From: an uncultured Roseobacter sp.
Lineage (GTDB): Bacteria; Pseudomonadota; Alphaproteobacteria; Rhodobacterales; Rhodobacteraceae
Length of the DNA stretch: 64,000 bases
Assembly (NCBI RefSeq): GCF_947492555.1
Contig: NZ_CANLNE010000003.1
Span: forward strand, 744,001 to 808,000
Direction of reading: 5' to 3'
Shown: in pieces, positions 44,470 to 53,481 of the stretch
Layout: the number at the start of each line of letters is the position of its first letter
Numbering within the stretch: the stretch's first letter is position 1
The notes under the pieces: model-generated
What the model was told of the DNA's origin: nothing
The model's input: only the letters and a program-made list of their open reading frames with translations
The model's database searches: none
Made by a program: the position numbers and the translations under genes

Positions 44470-45191
44470 TGGCCAAGACCCCAAGCGGCAAGAACACCTC
44501 GGGACGCGGGCAACGCGAGCTGAAGGTGAAGGTGAAATCCGCCCGCGGCCGCAAGCTCAGCTCCACCCGCTGGCTGCAGCGCCAGTTGAACGATCCTTAC
44601 GTCAAACGCGCAAAAGCCGAAGGCTACCGGGGCAGGGCGGCCTTCAAGATCATGGAGCTGGACGACAAGTACCGCTTTCTCGTGCCGGGCGCGCGGGTGG
44701 TCGATCTGGGGGCGGCACCGGGCGGCTGGTGTCAGGTCGCCGTCAAACGCGTGAACGCTCTGGGCGAGAAATCCGGCAAGGCGGTCGGCACGATCCTCGG
44801 GATCGACCTGCAGGAGATGGAACCGATTGCCGGGTGCGACCTCTACCAGCTCGATTTCATGGAGGATGATGCCGATCTCAAGGTCAAGGACTGGCTGGGC
44901 GGTAAGGCCGATGTGGTGATGTCCGACATGGCCGCCAGTAGTTCAGGTCACAAGCAGACCGATCACCTGCGCATCATCGCGCTGTGCGAAGCTGCGGCCT
45001 ACTTTGCCTTCGACGTGCTGGATGAGGGCGGCACCTTCGTGGCCAAGGTGCTGGCAGGCGGGGCGGAGGGCGAATTGCAAAAGCTGCTCAAGCAGCGATT
45101 CTCCAAGGTCGCGAACATCAAACCACCGGCCTCGCGCTCGGACAGTTCCGAAAAATTCGTTGTGGCGACAGGGTTTCGGGCCGAAGCCTAA
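44469..45191 (+). CDS. rlmE: 23S rRNA (uridine-2'-O)-methyltransferase RlmE/FtsJ
   Basis: 240 residues. The Rossmann SAM-binding motif is [16 protein letters not shown] (about 78-93). The KDKE tetrad is seen as the Lys in [13 protein letters not shown], the Asp in [12 protein letters not shown], the Lys in [12 protein letters not shown] and the terminal acidic residue in [11 protein letters not shown]. It methylates the ribose of the A-loop uridine (U2552 in E. coli). The N-terminus carries ~25 extra basic residues ([13 protein letters not shown]). Coupled to ppx/gppA, a pairing common in alphaproteobacteria. Confidence 0.95.
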   Translation: MAKTPSGKNTSGRGQRELKVKVKSARGRKLSSTRWLQRQLNDPYVKRAKAEGYRGRAAFKIMELDDKYRFLVPGARVVDLGAAPGGWCQVAVKRVNALGEKSGKAVGTILGIDLQEMEPIAGCDLYQLDFMEDDADLKVKDWLGGKADVVMSDMAASSSGHKQTDHLRIIALCEAAAYFAFDVLDEGGTFVAKVLAGGAEGELQKLLKQRFSKVANIKPPASRSDSSEKFVVATGFRAEA

Positions 45192-45281
45192 AAGCTTTAC
45201 CGATCCTTAAAGGAGTTCTGGATAGCTTGGGATCAGTACAAGCGCTCTTTGGCGCGCCGATCTCAACAAAGGACCCCTCCG

Positions 45282-45854
45282 ATGATCCGCACTCTTGCTT
45301 TCTCTCTTCCCATGATCGTGGCCGCTGGCATCGCCGGCGCGGTGGATGCACCGCCCGCCATGAAATCATTTGTCGAAACCGAAGTGATGAGTTGGGCGCA
45401 GTCCGCGCAGGTGGTCAATGCCATCACGTCGCAAAACACTCAAACTGCCGGGTCCAGCGCAACGCAAATCGAAGAATGGGATACCCAGTGGCGTGCCGAG
45501 GTTGGCCAGGACACCCAGCCGCTGATCAGCGACGTCATGGGGCGCCCGCTGTCCGCTTTCCTGGCGGAACAGGTCGCTGCCTCCGGCGGGCGGATCACCG
45601 AGATTTTCGTGATGGATGCGCTGGGGCTCAACGTCGCGGCAAGCGATGTTACCTCCGACTACTGGCAGGGCGATGAAGACAAGTTCTCAAAAAGCTACGG
45701 AGCCGGAGCCGGGGCCGTTTTTGTCGACGAGGTGGAATTCGATGAGAGTTCCCAGACCTACCAGGGTCAGGTCTCCATGTCGCTGACAGACCCAGCGACG
45801 GGTGAGGTAATTGGCGCCATGACCGTTGGCCTGAACGCCGAAGCCTTCTTTTAA
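45282..45854 (+). CDS. Free-standing periplasmic Cache/PDC-like sensor protein
   Basis: 190 residues from ATG 45282, preceded by AAAGGA. The signal peptide ends near AGIAGAVDA. The mature part looks like one extracellular PDC/Cache domain: a long N-terminal helix, then ITEIFVMDALGLNVAASD, TSDYWQGDEDKF and the last strand GAMTVGLNAEAFF. In chemoreceptors and kinases this domain is flanked by membrane helices and a cytoplasmic output; here it ends after the domain. It may bind a small ligand and work with another membrane protein. Fold assignment rests on the FVMDALG...SDYWQGDE pattern. Confidence 0.82.
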   Translation: MIRTLAFSLPMIVAAGIAGAVDAPPAMKSFVETEVMSWAQSAQVVNAITSQNTQTAGSSATQIEEWDTQWRAEVGQDTQPLISDVMGRPLSAFLAEQVAASGGRITEIFVMDALGLNVAASDVTSDYWQGDEDKFSKSYGAGAGAVFVDEVEFDESSQTYQGQVSMSLTDPATGEVIGAMTVGLNAEAFF

Positions 45855-45857
45855 AAT

Positions 45858-46055
45858 TCAGTGCAGGTGCGTTTCCGAACGCGCCTGCAACGATCGTGCG
45901 GCGGCACGCTGCATTTGAACCGCTTCATTCGCACTGATGCGTCGAATGGTATGGCCCTGAACCCGGGCCACTGTTGTGTCCGCCTGGTTCTTCTGCCGGA
46001 TCAACTCAAAGAGCCGTGCGTGGCGCGTATCCATCTTTTCTTGCAAATCTGACAT
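45858..46055 (-). CDS. Possible small protein of unknown function
   Basis: 65 codons on the minus strand, rich in Arg, Gln and Ala (MSDLQEKMDTRHARLFEL at the start, ending SETHLH), probably helical. The ATG at 46055 has only a weak purine-rich GGGG upstream. It fits neatly between the Cache-like gene and the promoter region of the ABC-like gene, which is the main reason to keep it. No domain recognised; it may not be expressed. Confidence 0.35.
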   Translation of the reverse strand: MSDLQEKMDTRHARLFELIRQKNQADTTVARVQGHTIRRISANEAVQMQRAAARSLQARSETHLH

Positions 46056-46295
46056 GTGATGGCCCCATCATTGTTCCTGCTCCATGGTCTGACCATCGAA
46101 CTCGGGCGTGGGTGGGGCAGAAGTGAGGAGATTCGCAGATTTGAGGAAATATTTTGTGTAATCCGAAGCCATCCGCCCGGACCGGCCGGTTTTCTCAACC
46201 ACAGGGTGCAGCAGGTCGGTAATCTGGGCTCATGCGTTACGAAGTCGGTTCGCGAATTGAATTTCCTGCGCTAGAGTGCGGGTATTCAATTCGAC

Positions 46296-49200
46296 GTGGC
46301 CCAGCAGGAGCCGACGTCTCGCATGGGGGTGCGAACCATCGAACGGACTCTCTTTCAATTTATTTGGAAGTACTCGAAGCGCGACCAGATAAAACTTCTG
46401 TTGTTCACCAGCACGTTGTTCCCATTCCTCTATCTGACGCTGGAACTACCCAAGCGCATCATCAACGATGCCATCGGCGCGCAATCCTCGTCGGTCACGG
46501 TGTTGGGTGTCGAATTCACCCAACTGGGGTTCCTGGCGCTGCTTTGTGCTGCTTTTCTCCTTTCCGTGTTGCTGCACGGCCTGTTGAAAATGAGAATCAA
46601 CACTATGAAGGGCATCCTCTCCGAACGGATGCTGCGCCGACTGCGCTACAGCCTGATTTCCCGCATGCTGCGCTTTCCCAAGACCTACTTCCGGCGGACG
46701 TCCCAGGGCGAACTGGTGGCCATGATCACCGGCGAGACGGAGCCCATGGGCGGCATGATGGGGGATGCGTTGACGCAACCGGTGCTGCAGGCCGGTCAGA
46801 TGATCACCATCCTTGTGTTTCTCTTTCTGCAAAGTGTCTGGTTCGGTCTGGCCGCCGTGGCGCTGATCCCGCTGCAAGCCTGGCTGATCCCGAAGCTGCA
46901 GCGCCGGATCAACCTGATGAACAAGGAGCGGATCAAGGAAGTGCGCCAGCTGGCCGCCATGATCGGTGAGAGCGCCGCTGGGGCAGGAGAGCTGCGCATC
47001 CACGGCGGCTGGCGCCACCGTCTGTCGGCGATCAGCCATCGTTTGGGCATTGTCTTCAACATTCGGTTCCAGATCTACCAGAAGAAATTCTTCATGAAGT
47101 TTATCAACAACTTCATCACTCAGCTGACGCCCTTCTTCTTCTTCTCCGTTGGCGGATACCTGGTCATTCAAGGCGCGGTGTCACTGGGAGCACTGGTCGC
47201 GGCGCTGGCCGCGTACAAGGACCTCAGTTCGCCCTGGAAGGAACTGCTGACCTTTTATAATCAGGCGCAGGACATGAGCCTGCGCTGGGAGACGGTGACC
47301 GAGAAATTCTCGCCCTCCGGTGTGATTGACGAGGTGCTGATGACCGGCAGGCCGGAGGTGCTGCCCCACCTTGATGGTGCGATTGAATTGAAAGATGTCA
47401 CGGTCACGGATGCCGATGGCAACGCTGTGCTGGAGAATATCACGGCCCGATTTGCATCTGGATCGATGGTGGCCGTCACGGCGCCCAGTGTCGAGGACCG
47501 TCAGGCGTTGTCTGATCTTTTGACGCGAGAGGTCATGCCTGCCAGCGGAACGATCACCGTAGGCGACACAGCGCTCAAGAACCTGCACCAATCCGTCATC
47601 GCCGCCCGCATCGGCCATGCCAGCGCGCGCCCTGTGCTTTTTCGCGGATCGCTGGAAGACAACGTGATGATGTCCCTGAGGTCGCGGCCGACCGGCACCC
47701 TTCCACAAGATGCCCAGCACGCGGCGCAGGAAGCCGCCGCCGCCGGCAACAGCAGCGATCCGCTGAATGCCGAATGGCTGGATCCGGACCTCGCCGGGCT
47801 CGAGCAAACAAGTGAGTTACGGGGGTGGTGGCAGTCGCTGCTGGAAGCGATGGGATCGGAAGAGACGCTCTATCTGCGCGCACTGGACCAAAAGCTCGAC
47901 AGCGATGAAAAGATCAATCTGGTTGCCGGATTGGTGGAGGTGCGACCAAGGGTGTGGGAGGCTGTTGTTGCCGCAGGCCTTGACCGACATGTGTACCGCT
48001 TTGACCCTGAGCGGTACAATCCGGCGCTGCCCGTCACCAGCAATCTCTTCTTCGCGACAATGCGTCGGCCGCTGAGCCAGCAGGAACTGGCCGCGCAGAC
48101 CGATCTCTTTGACCTGATGCGTAAACTCGGCCTCGAGGAGGGACTTCTCGATCTGTCCCGTGATGTGATCGATCTGTTGAACCAGATTTTCGGCACCGAT
48201 GGCACCGAACATCCGCTGTTCCGCAAATTAGGTCTGGATCCGGAACTGTTCGAGCGCTCGGTGCAACTGCTGAGGGCACGCGGGCAGGGGGACGCGCAGA
48301 CCTGGAGCGATGCCGACAAGGTTCTGCTGATGACGGTACCTGCGCAGATTTCAGCGGAGCAGATTGGCCCCGCGTTTTCCGATACGATGCAGGAGCGTAT
48401 TCTGGAACTGCGAAAAGCCAACGGTCTGAAGGTTCAGGATGAGCTGCGGGCGCTTTACGTGCCTCTGCGCCCGGACCGGATCGCACCGGGGCTGACGGTT
48501 TTGGAAAACGCGCTTTACGGCAAGATTGCCGACACCGCGGGGGGACGCGCGGATGAGTTGCGCAAAATTGTCTCGGAGGTGCTTGACACGGCAGAGCTCC
48601 GGTCGAGCGTGACGGAATTGATTTACGATCTGCCCCTGGCCCTTGGCGGGGCCGATCTTCCAGCGGCCTTTGTCGAGCCGCTATCCATCAGCAGGGCGGC
48701 GGTTAAACGGCCGGATATTCTCATTCTGGACAATGTCTTACGGGGAACGGAAGCGCTGGAACGCGCCGCGGCGGCCCGGAACCTGAGGCGGCTTTTACCT
48801 GACGCCACCCTTATCCATCTTGGCGAAGCTTTCGAAGATATCGATGATTTTGACGATCACATCGAAATCCGCCAGGGGCGCATGGTGTCCGAAGAACAGA
48901 CCGGAGTAGTTGCGGACGACAGCGCTGCAAGCGCAGACCTGTTGCGCAAGCTGCGGGCGCTGGAAACGACGCCGATGTTCTCTGCCCTGAACCGAAAGCA
49001 GCTCAGGCTGCTGGCCTTCGGGGCGCGTTGGTTTTCTGCCTCAGTGGGCGATATCATTTTTCACAAGAATGATATGCCAACCGATGGCGCTTACATGATC
49101 CTGTCGGGCGAAGCGCAGCTTTTTCATCCCGGGGAGGGACGCGGCGAAACCCAAGTGGCGATGGTGGGACCCGGTTCGCTTGTCGGAGAGCTTGGCGTAA

Positions 49201-49361
49201 TCCGCAATGAGCCGCGGGCCTTGACCATGCGCGCCAGGACAGAGGTCGAGGCATTACGGCTGGGTGCTGAGGAGTTCCTGGCCGTCGTTCAGAACGATGC
49301 GGCCACGTCTTTCAAGCTTTTGCAGGTCGTTGCGGGATATACATCGCAACGATCAGGTTGA
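46296..49361 (+). CDS. ABC exporter-like protein with degenerate ATPase and C-terminal cNMP-binding domain
   Basis: 1021 residues. Residues ~15-330 form a type-IV ABC exporter membrane domain (YLTLELPKRIINDAI, FRRTSQGELVAMITGE). From ~355 an ATPase domain is recognisable by IELKDVTVTDADGNAVLENI, but the Walker A position reads VAVTAPSVEDRQALSDL with no GxxGxGKS/T. The signature region reads LALGGADLPAAFV instead of LSGGQ, and Walker B reads ILILDNVL, losing the catalytic Glu. About 280 helical residues interrupt the two ATPase halves (~460-740). Residues ~905-1015 form a cyclic-nucleotide-binding domain with GELGVIRNEPRALTMRA, keeping the Glu and Arg of the phosphate cassette. Probably a cNMP-responsive membrane protein, not an active pump. 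Confidence 0.88.
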   Translation: MAQQEPTSRMGVRTIERTLFQFIWKYSKRDQIKLLLFTSTLFPFLYLTLELPKRIINDAIGAQSSSVTVLGVEFTQLGFLALLCAAFLLSVLLHGLLKMRINTMKGILSERMLRRLRYSLISRMLRFPKTYFRRTSQGELVAMITGETEPMGGMMGDALTQPVLQAGQMITILVFLFLQSVWFGLAAVALIPLQAWLIPKLQRRINLMNKERIKEVRQLAAMIGESAAGAGELRIHGGWRHRLSAISHRLGIVFNIRFQIYQKKFFMKFINNFITQLTPFFFFSVGGYLVIQGAVSLGALVAALAAYKDLSSPWKELLTFYNQAQDMSLRWETVTEKFSPSGVIDEVLMTGRPEVLPHLDGAIELKDVTVTDADGNAVLENITARFASGSMVAVTAPSVEDRQALSDLLTREVMPASGTITVGDTALKNLHQSVIAARIGHASARPVLFRGSLEDNVMMSLRSRPTGTLPQDAQHAAQEAAAAGNSSDPLNAEWLDPDLAGLEQTSELRGWWQSLLEAMGSEETLYLRALDQKLDSDEKINLVAGLVEVRPRVWEAVVAAGLDRHVYRFDPERYNPALPVTSNLFFATMRRPLSQQELAAQTDLFDLMRKLGLEEGLLDLSRDVIDLLNQIFGTDGTEHPLFRKLGLDPELFERSVQLLRARGQGDAQTWSDADKVLLMTVPAQISAEQIGPAFSDTMQERILELRKANGLKVQDELRALYVPLRPDRIAPGLTVLENALYGKIADTAGGRADELRKIVSEVLDTAELRSSVTELIYDLPLALGGADLPAAFVEPLSISRAAVKRPDILILDNVLRGTEALERAAAARNLRRLLPDATLIHLGEAFEDIDDFDDHIEIRQGRMVSEEQTGVVADDSAASADLLRKLRALETTPMFSALNRKQLRLLAFGARWFSASVGDIIFHKNDMPTDGAYMILSGEAQLFHPGEGRGETQVAMVGPGSLVGELGVIRNEPRALTMRARTEVEALRLGAEEFLAVVQNDAATSFKLLQVVAGYTSQRSG

Positions 49362-49564
49362 GTGCCCGGACGGCCATCCGCCTGAGAATTTGCACGTTTG
49401 ACGGAATGACGCTGAACCCGACCGGACATTGCAAATTTGAAAAAAAATCCTTCGAAATATTGTGCTTTGTCGCGGTTTCATTTCCGGGTCGTTAACGAAA
49501 TCAAATCGCTGGGAAGACTAAGATTGCGCTTGGGGTAACGCGCCCAAAAACCCAGGAGGTCCTC

Positions 49565-50809
49565 ATGTTCAGAAACGTGCTGAAAATACTGACGTGTGTG
49601 GTCGTGCTGGGCGTCGCACCATCCGCTTGGGCCGACAGGTTGAGCCTCTACATTGATGCAGATTTTTCAATCTCCCGCCGGGCGGCAGAGGCGATTGATC
49701 TTGGTGTTCATACCGCATTGGCGGAGGTCGGATATCAGGTGTCGGGTATCCAGCTTGACGTTGTCCGCAAGGATCATCGGGCCAATTCGAAACGTACATT
49801 GGCCAACCTGCGCGCATTCCGGAAGGATCCACAGGCAATTGCCATCGTTGGTGGCTCGCTGTCACCACCCTATCTGACGAACAAACAGTATATCAATGAG
49901 AACGGTATTCTGCTGCTTTTGCCCTGGTCTGCGGCCGGTCCGATCACGCGCGCCGATGCTGGGGACGAAAACTGGATTTTTCGATTATCCGTCGATGACA
50001 CAAAGGCAGGCCCGTTCTTGGTCAGTCGCGCGGTGAACAATGCACAGTGTCGCCGCACAGCACTCTTGCTGATTGATACCGGATGGGGCCGCGCCAACAG
50101 CAGCACCATGCAGGAGGCGTTCAGTGACGCAGGGCAGGATGCAGCGCCGGTGTTCATGTTTTCGGCAGGCCTTGGCACTGCCAGCGCACGCTCCGTTGCG
50201 GCGTCAATGGCAACCACGCGCCCGGATTGTGTGATCATGCTTGCCAGTGCTGACACTGGTGCGCTGCTTGTGAATGCATTGCACGAGGTTCTGCCTGACG
50301 TGAAGATCATTAGTCATTGGGGTATCCTTGCTGGTGAATTCGAGAAACAAGTCTCACCCGCCGTGCGCATGGGCATGCACATGGAGGTCCTGCAAACCTG
50401 TGGTCTGGAAGTTCAGCAAAGAGGCGGCGCCGTCCTTGCGCGCGCTCTGGATGGGGCGAGCCAGCGTGGCACACAGTTTGACAGTTTATCAGACGTTCCG
50501 TCCTCTACCGGGTTTGTGCATGGATACGACCTGACGAAGCTGTTCCTCGCCGCCCTTGAGCAGGCGGTGAATACGGTCGAATGGGGCGATGCGCCGATTG
50601 CGGCGCGACGCGATATGGTGCGGCTGGCGTTGGAAAACCTGCCCGGGCCAATCGAGGGAATTCTAAAGTCCTACGAGAGGCCATTCCGCGCGTACTCCAT
50701 GACCAATCCGGATGCGCATGAGGCTCTTGGTATGCCTGATTTGTGTATGGTGGCATTTTCCCAAGCAAGCGGTCTTGTTCTGGCTGACTCAGTGCAGCGG
50801 GACCGCTGA
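49565..50809 (+). CDS. Periplasmic binding protein, Leu/Ile/Val-receptor (type 1) fold
   Basis: 414 residues, ATG after the site CAGGAGGTCCTC. The signal peptide ends at SAWAD (about residue 24). The body follows the family-6 receptor ligand-binding region: AIAIVGGSLSPPYL (first lobe), NENGILLLLPWSAAGPI, IFRLSVDDTKAG and the second lobe PDCVIMLASADTGALLV. Such proteins bind amino acids or other small ligands. It is not near a permease; instead its stop directly abuts the start of a PAS-GGDEF-EAL protein, suggesting that it reports a ligand to that sensor. Confidence 0.88.
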   Translation: MFRNVLKILTCVVVLGVAPSAWADRLSLYIDADFSISRRAAEAIDLGVHTALAEVGYQVSGIQLDVVRKDHRANSKRTLANLRAFRKDPQAIAIVGGSLSPPYLTNKQYINENGILLLLPWSAAGPITRADAGDENWIFRLSVDDTKAGPFLVSRAVNNAQCRRTALLLIDTGWGRANSSTMQEAFSDAGQDAAPVFMFSAGLGTASARSVAASMATTRPDCVIMLASADTGALLVNALHEVLPDVKIISHWGILAGEFEKQVSPAVRMGMHMEVLQTCGLEVQQRGGAVLARALDGASQRGTQFDSLSDVPSSTGFVHGYDLTKLFLAALEQAVNTVEWGDAPIAARRDMVRLALENLPGPIEGILKSYERPFRAYSMTNPDAHEALGMPDLCMVAFSQASGLVLADSVQRDR

Positions 50810-53395
50810 ATGCGCAATATTGGTTCAATAAACAGGGTTTTCTGGGTGCTGATCGGGTGCAGTTTCGCTCTCGCCCTGGCAACGTCAGCCGCTGCTGTTT
50901 GGATCACTTCGAAACCGTTTCTTTTGGAAACACAGCGCCAAGCCATCGTCAGCCAGGCTCAGCGGGAAGCGGCGCGCGTGGATGCGATCCTTGATCCAAG
51001 TGAATCGCTGACCGGGTTTTTGACCTCGGAACCTGCATTGTTGTCCTATGTTCTGGGATACGTCATGACCGATGATGGGTTTGTCGACCGTATTGAAAAC
51101 ACCGTCTTGCCGGCTGATATTTCGGAGTTCTTGATCTTTGATTTCTCCGGTGACCCAATGAGCTTTCACATCGTGGGCACTCAGAGCCAATCGCTGGACA
51201 TGATGCAGGTTGCGAGAAGCCTCAGTCTTGAAGTTCTGACAACAAACCAGATGACGACAAAGGTGGTCCAGTCCCATGTCGGCCGGATACCGGACCGGCA
51301 GACAATCCTGATTGCCGCGCCGATTTTTCACCAGGGGTTTGCCGAAGGTGTTCTGGTCACCGTGGTTGATGTCCCACTGTACAATGCGGCCAAACCGGAT
51401 GACGTGATTGCACTGAACAAGCGCATCGTGCAATCCCCGGATGTGGCTCATTTGAAGGCAAGCGATGATAACGCGATCCTCGTGCCGATCGGCACCACAG
51501 GTTTGTCGCTCTTGTTTACGTCCGAAAGCAATCTTTTCAAAACCATTGGGCAGGAGCTTGTTAGCAAAGCTATTCTGGCCGTCTCCGCAGCTTTGCTGTT
51601 GCCCTTCGGTGTTTTTGGATGGCTTGGTAAGCAGACGATCCTGCGGCCACACGCGGAAGTTGAGCGATCCCGAAACAAGCTGCGTGAGCAGCAAAAGGAG
51701 CTTAGCGAACTTGCCGCCATTGCGCGCAAGGCCGAAGAAGCAATTCTGATCACTGATCTCGACACGCGGATTATCTGGCATAACCCGGCCTTTGAGCGCA
51801 TATCGGGCTATAGTGCCAGCCAGATCAAGGGACAGTTGCCCAGTGAGCTCTTACAGGGCAAAAACACCGACCCCAAGGCTCGGGCCAAAATCCGTGCCGC
51901 ATTGATCTCTCATACACCGGTGACGGTCGAAGTGCTCAACTACAGGAACGTGACCGAGGAATATTGGGTCAGATTGAGTATCTCGACGTTGTTTGATGAC
52001 CTTGGCAAGCCCTATGGTTACATGGCAATTTCCAGCGATATTTCCGATCGCAAACGGGATGAGGCCAACCTGCTGGCAACGACATCGGCGATGGAATGGC
52101 AAGCGCTGCACGATGAGCTGACCGGCTTGCCAAACCGGAGATGTTTCAACGCGACATTTGAAGAGCATTGCCGCGGTCCGGAGCAAAAGCCCGCGCTGGC
52201 CATTATCCGGATCGACCTCGATCACTTCAAAAACGTCAACGACACCATGGGCCATGAGGCCGGTGACCTGGTTTTGTGCAAGGTTGCGCGGATACTGCGT
52301 GATGTGACGTCTGGACAGAACATCTCCGTCCGGATCGGTGGTGACGAGTTCATCATTCTGCTTGTCGATGATGGCAGTCTGCAAGCTGCATGCGATTTGG
52401 CGCATTCCATTTTGCAAAAAGTGGCACAGCCTATCGACTATGAAGGCAAGATCATTCGTGTGGGTGCCAGCTTTGGCATTGCATCTTCGGAATGCCAATT
52501 GGTGGAGCGGCGGGAGCTTGTGCGCGCAGCAGATGCGGCACTCTACCTCGCAAAGGAGAGAGGTCGCAACCAGGTGATCGCCTATGGTGCCGAAGAGCAT
52601 CGCAAAGTCATCGGGGTCCGCGACACTGCAGAACAAATTCGACGCGGGATCGAGCGTGGTGAGTTCGAACCCTTCTACCAACCACAGGTGGATGCCCAGA
52701 GCCGTGAAGTCATTGGCGTCGAAGTGTTGGCGCGCTGGGTGCATCCGGATCGGGGCGTCTTGCTGCCGGGCAGTTTCCTGCGGGTAGCAGAACAGCTGTC
52801 GATGCTCAGCACACTCGACAAGATGATCATGGAAAAGGCACTGAAAGATGTCTCCACGCTGGAAGAAAAAGGCGTGTGCCTGCCGAAGATATCTTTCAAC
52901 GTGACGGCAAACCGTTTGTCAGACCCTGACTTGCTCCTTGCAATAGATCAGCGCGATTTCGGTGAAACGGCTGTTTCATTCGAAATACTCGAATCCGTTT
53001 TTCTCGACGACCAGCCGGAATTCCTCGACTTCACCCTGGATTTGCTCCGCGAAAAGGGGTTGTCGATCGAGATTGACGACTTTGGATCAGGCCATGCATC
53101 AATGATCAGTCTGATGCGGGTGCGTCCGGACGTGCTCAAGATTGATCAGCGTCTCGTCATGGGGGCGCCAAATTCCCGCGTGTGCCAGAACATGGTGCGC
53201 TCGATCATCGGTATCGCCGAGTCACTGGAAATCGACGTAACGGCAGAAGGCGTCGAAACACGACAACACGCGGATATGATGCAGCGCATGGGCTGTACGA
53301 CGCTCCAGGGTTTTCACTTCTCCGAAGCGCTGCCATTTGGCGAGCTACATGCGTTTTTGAAAACCCACGAGGGCGGCCTGCGCAATACCGGCTAG
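50810..53395 (+). CDS. Membrane sensor with PAS, GGDEF and EAL domains (c-di-GMP turnover)
   Basis: 861 residues. A membrane helix (about 12-34), a ~210-residue periplasmic domain and a second helix AILAVSAALLLPFGVFG (about 250-266) are followed by a short coil and a PAS domain (~305-410, AILITDLDTRIIWHNPAF). The GGDEF domain keeps its site, RIGGDEFIILL (~508-518). The EAL domain begins with EVLARW in place of EALLRW and keeps SFNVTANRL, IDDFGSGHASM, VLKIDQRLV and TAEGVETRQHA, so both cyclase and phosphodiesterase activities look possible. It abuts the periplasmic binding protein gene without a gap. Confidence 0.93.
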   Translation: MRNIGSINRVFWVLIGCSFALALATSAAAVWITSKPFLLETQRQAIVSQAQREAARVDAILDPSESLTGFLTSEPALLSYVLGYVMTDDGFVDRIENTVLPADISEFLIFDFSGDPMSFHIVGTQSQSLDMMQVARSLSLEVLTTNQMTTKVVQSHVGRIPDRQTILIAAPIFHQGFAEGVLVTVVDVPLYNAAKPDDVIALNKRIVQSPDVAHLKASDDNAILVPIGTTGLSLLFTSESNLFKTIGQELVSKAILAVSAALLLPFGVFGWLGKQTILRPHAEVERSRNKLREQQKELSELAAIARKAEEAILITDLDTRIIWHNPAFERISGYSASQIKGQLPSELLQGKNTDPKARAKIRAALISHTPVTVEVLNYRNVTEEYWVRLSISTLFDDLGKPYGYMAISSDISDRKRDEANLLATTSAMEWQALHDELTGLPNRRCFNATFEEHCRGPEQKPALAIIRIDLDHFKNVNDTMGHEAGDLVLCKVARILRDVTSGQNISVRIGGDEFIILLVDDGSLQAACDLAHSILQKVAQPIDYEGKIIRVGASFGIASSECQLVERRELVRAADAALYLAKERGRNQVIAYGAEEHRKVIGVRDTAEQIRRGIERGEFEPFYQPQVDAQSREVIGVEVLARWVHPDRGVLLPGSFLRVAEQLSMLSTLDKMIMEKALKDVSTLEEKGVCLPKISFNVTANRLSDPDLLLAIDQRDFGETAVSFEILESVFLDDQPEFLDFTLDLLREKGLSIEIDDFGSGHASMISLMRVRPDVLKIDQRLVMGAPNSRVCQNMVRSIIGIAESLEIDVTAEGVETRQHADMMQRMGCTTLQGFHFSEALPFGELHAFLKTHEGGLRNTG

Positions 53396-53446
53396 GCTGT
53401 GAACATCAACAGATGTCCGCCCGTGTTACCATTTAGGCAACTTGCG

Positions 53447-53474
53447 CCTCAAGGCGGCACATGCCGCCTTGAGG
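53447..53474. terminator. Terminator-like hairpin between converging units
   Basis: CCTCAAGGCGGC (53447-53458) pairs perfectly with GCCGCCTTGAGG (53463-53474) over a four-base loop, twelve base pairs. It lies between the converging GGDEF-EAL and alanine symporter genes and probably stops both transcripts; the T-run is weak on each side. Confidence 0.7.
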
Positions 53475-53481
53475 ATTAGAT

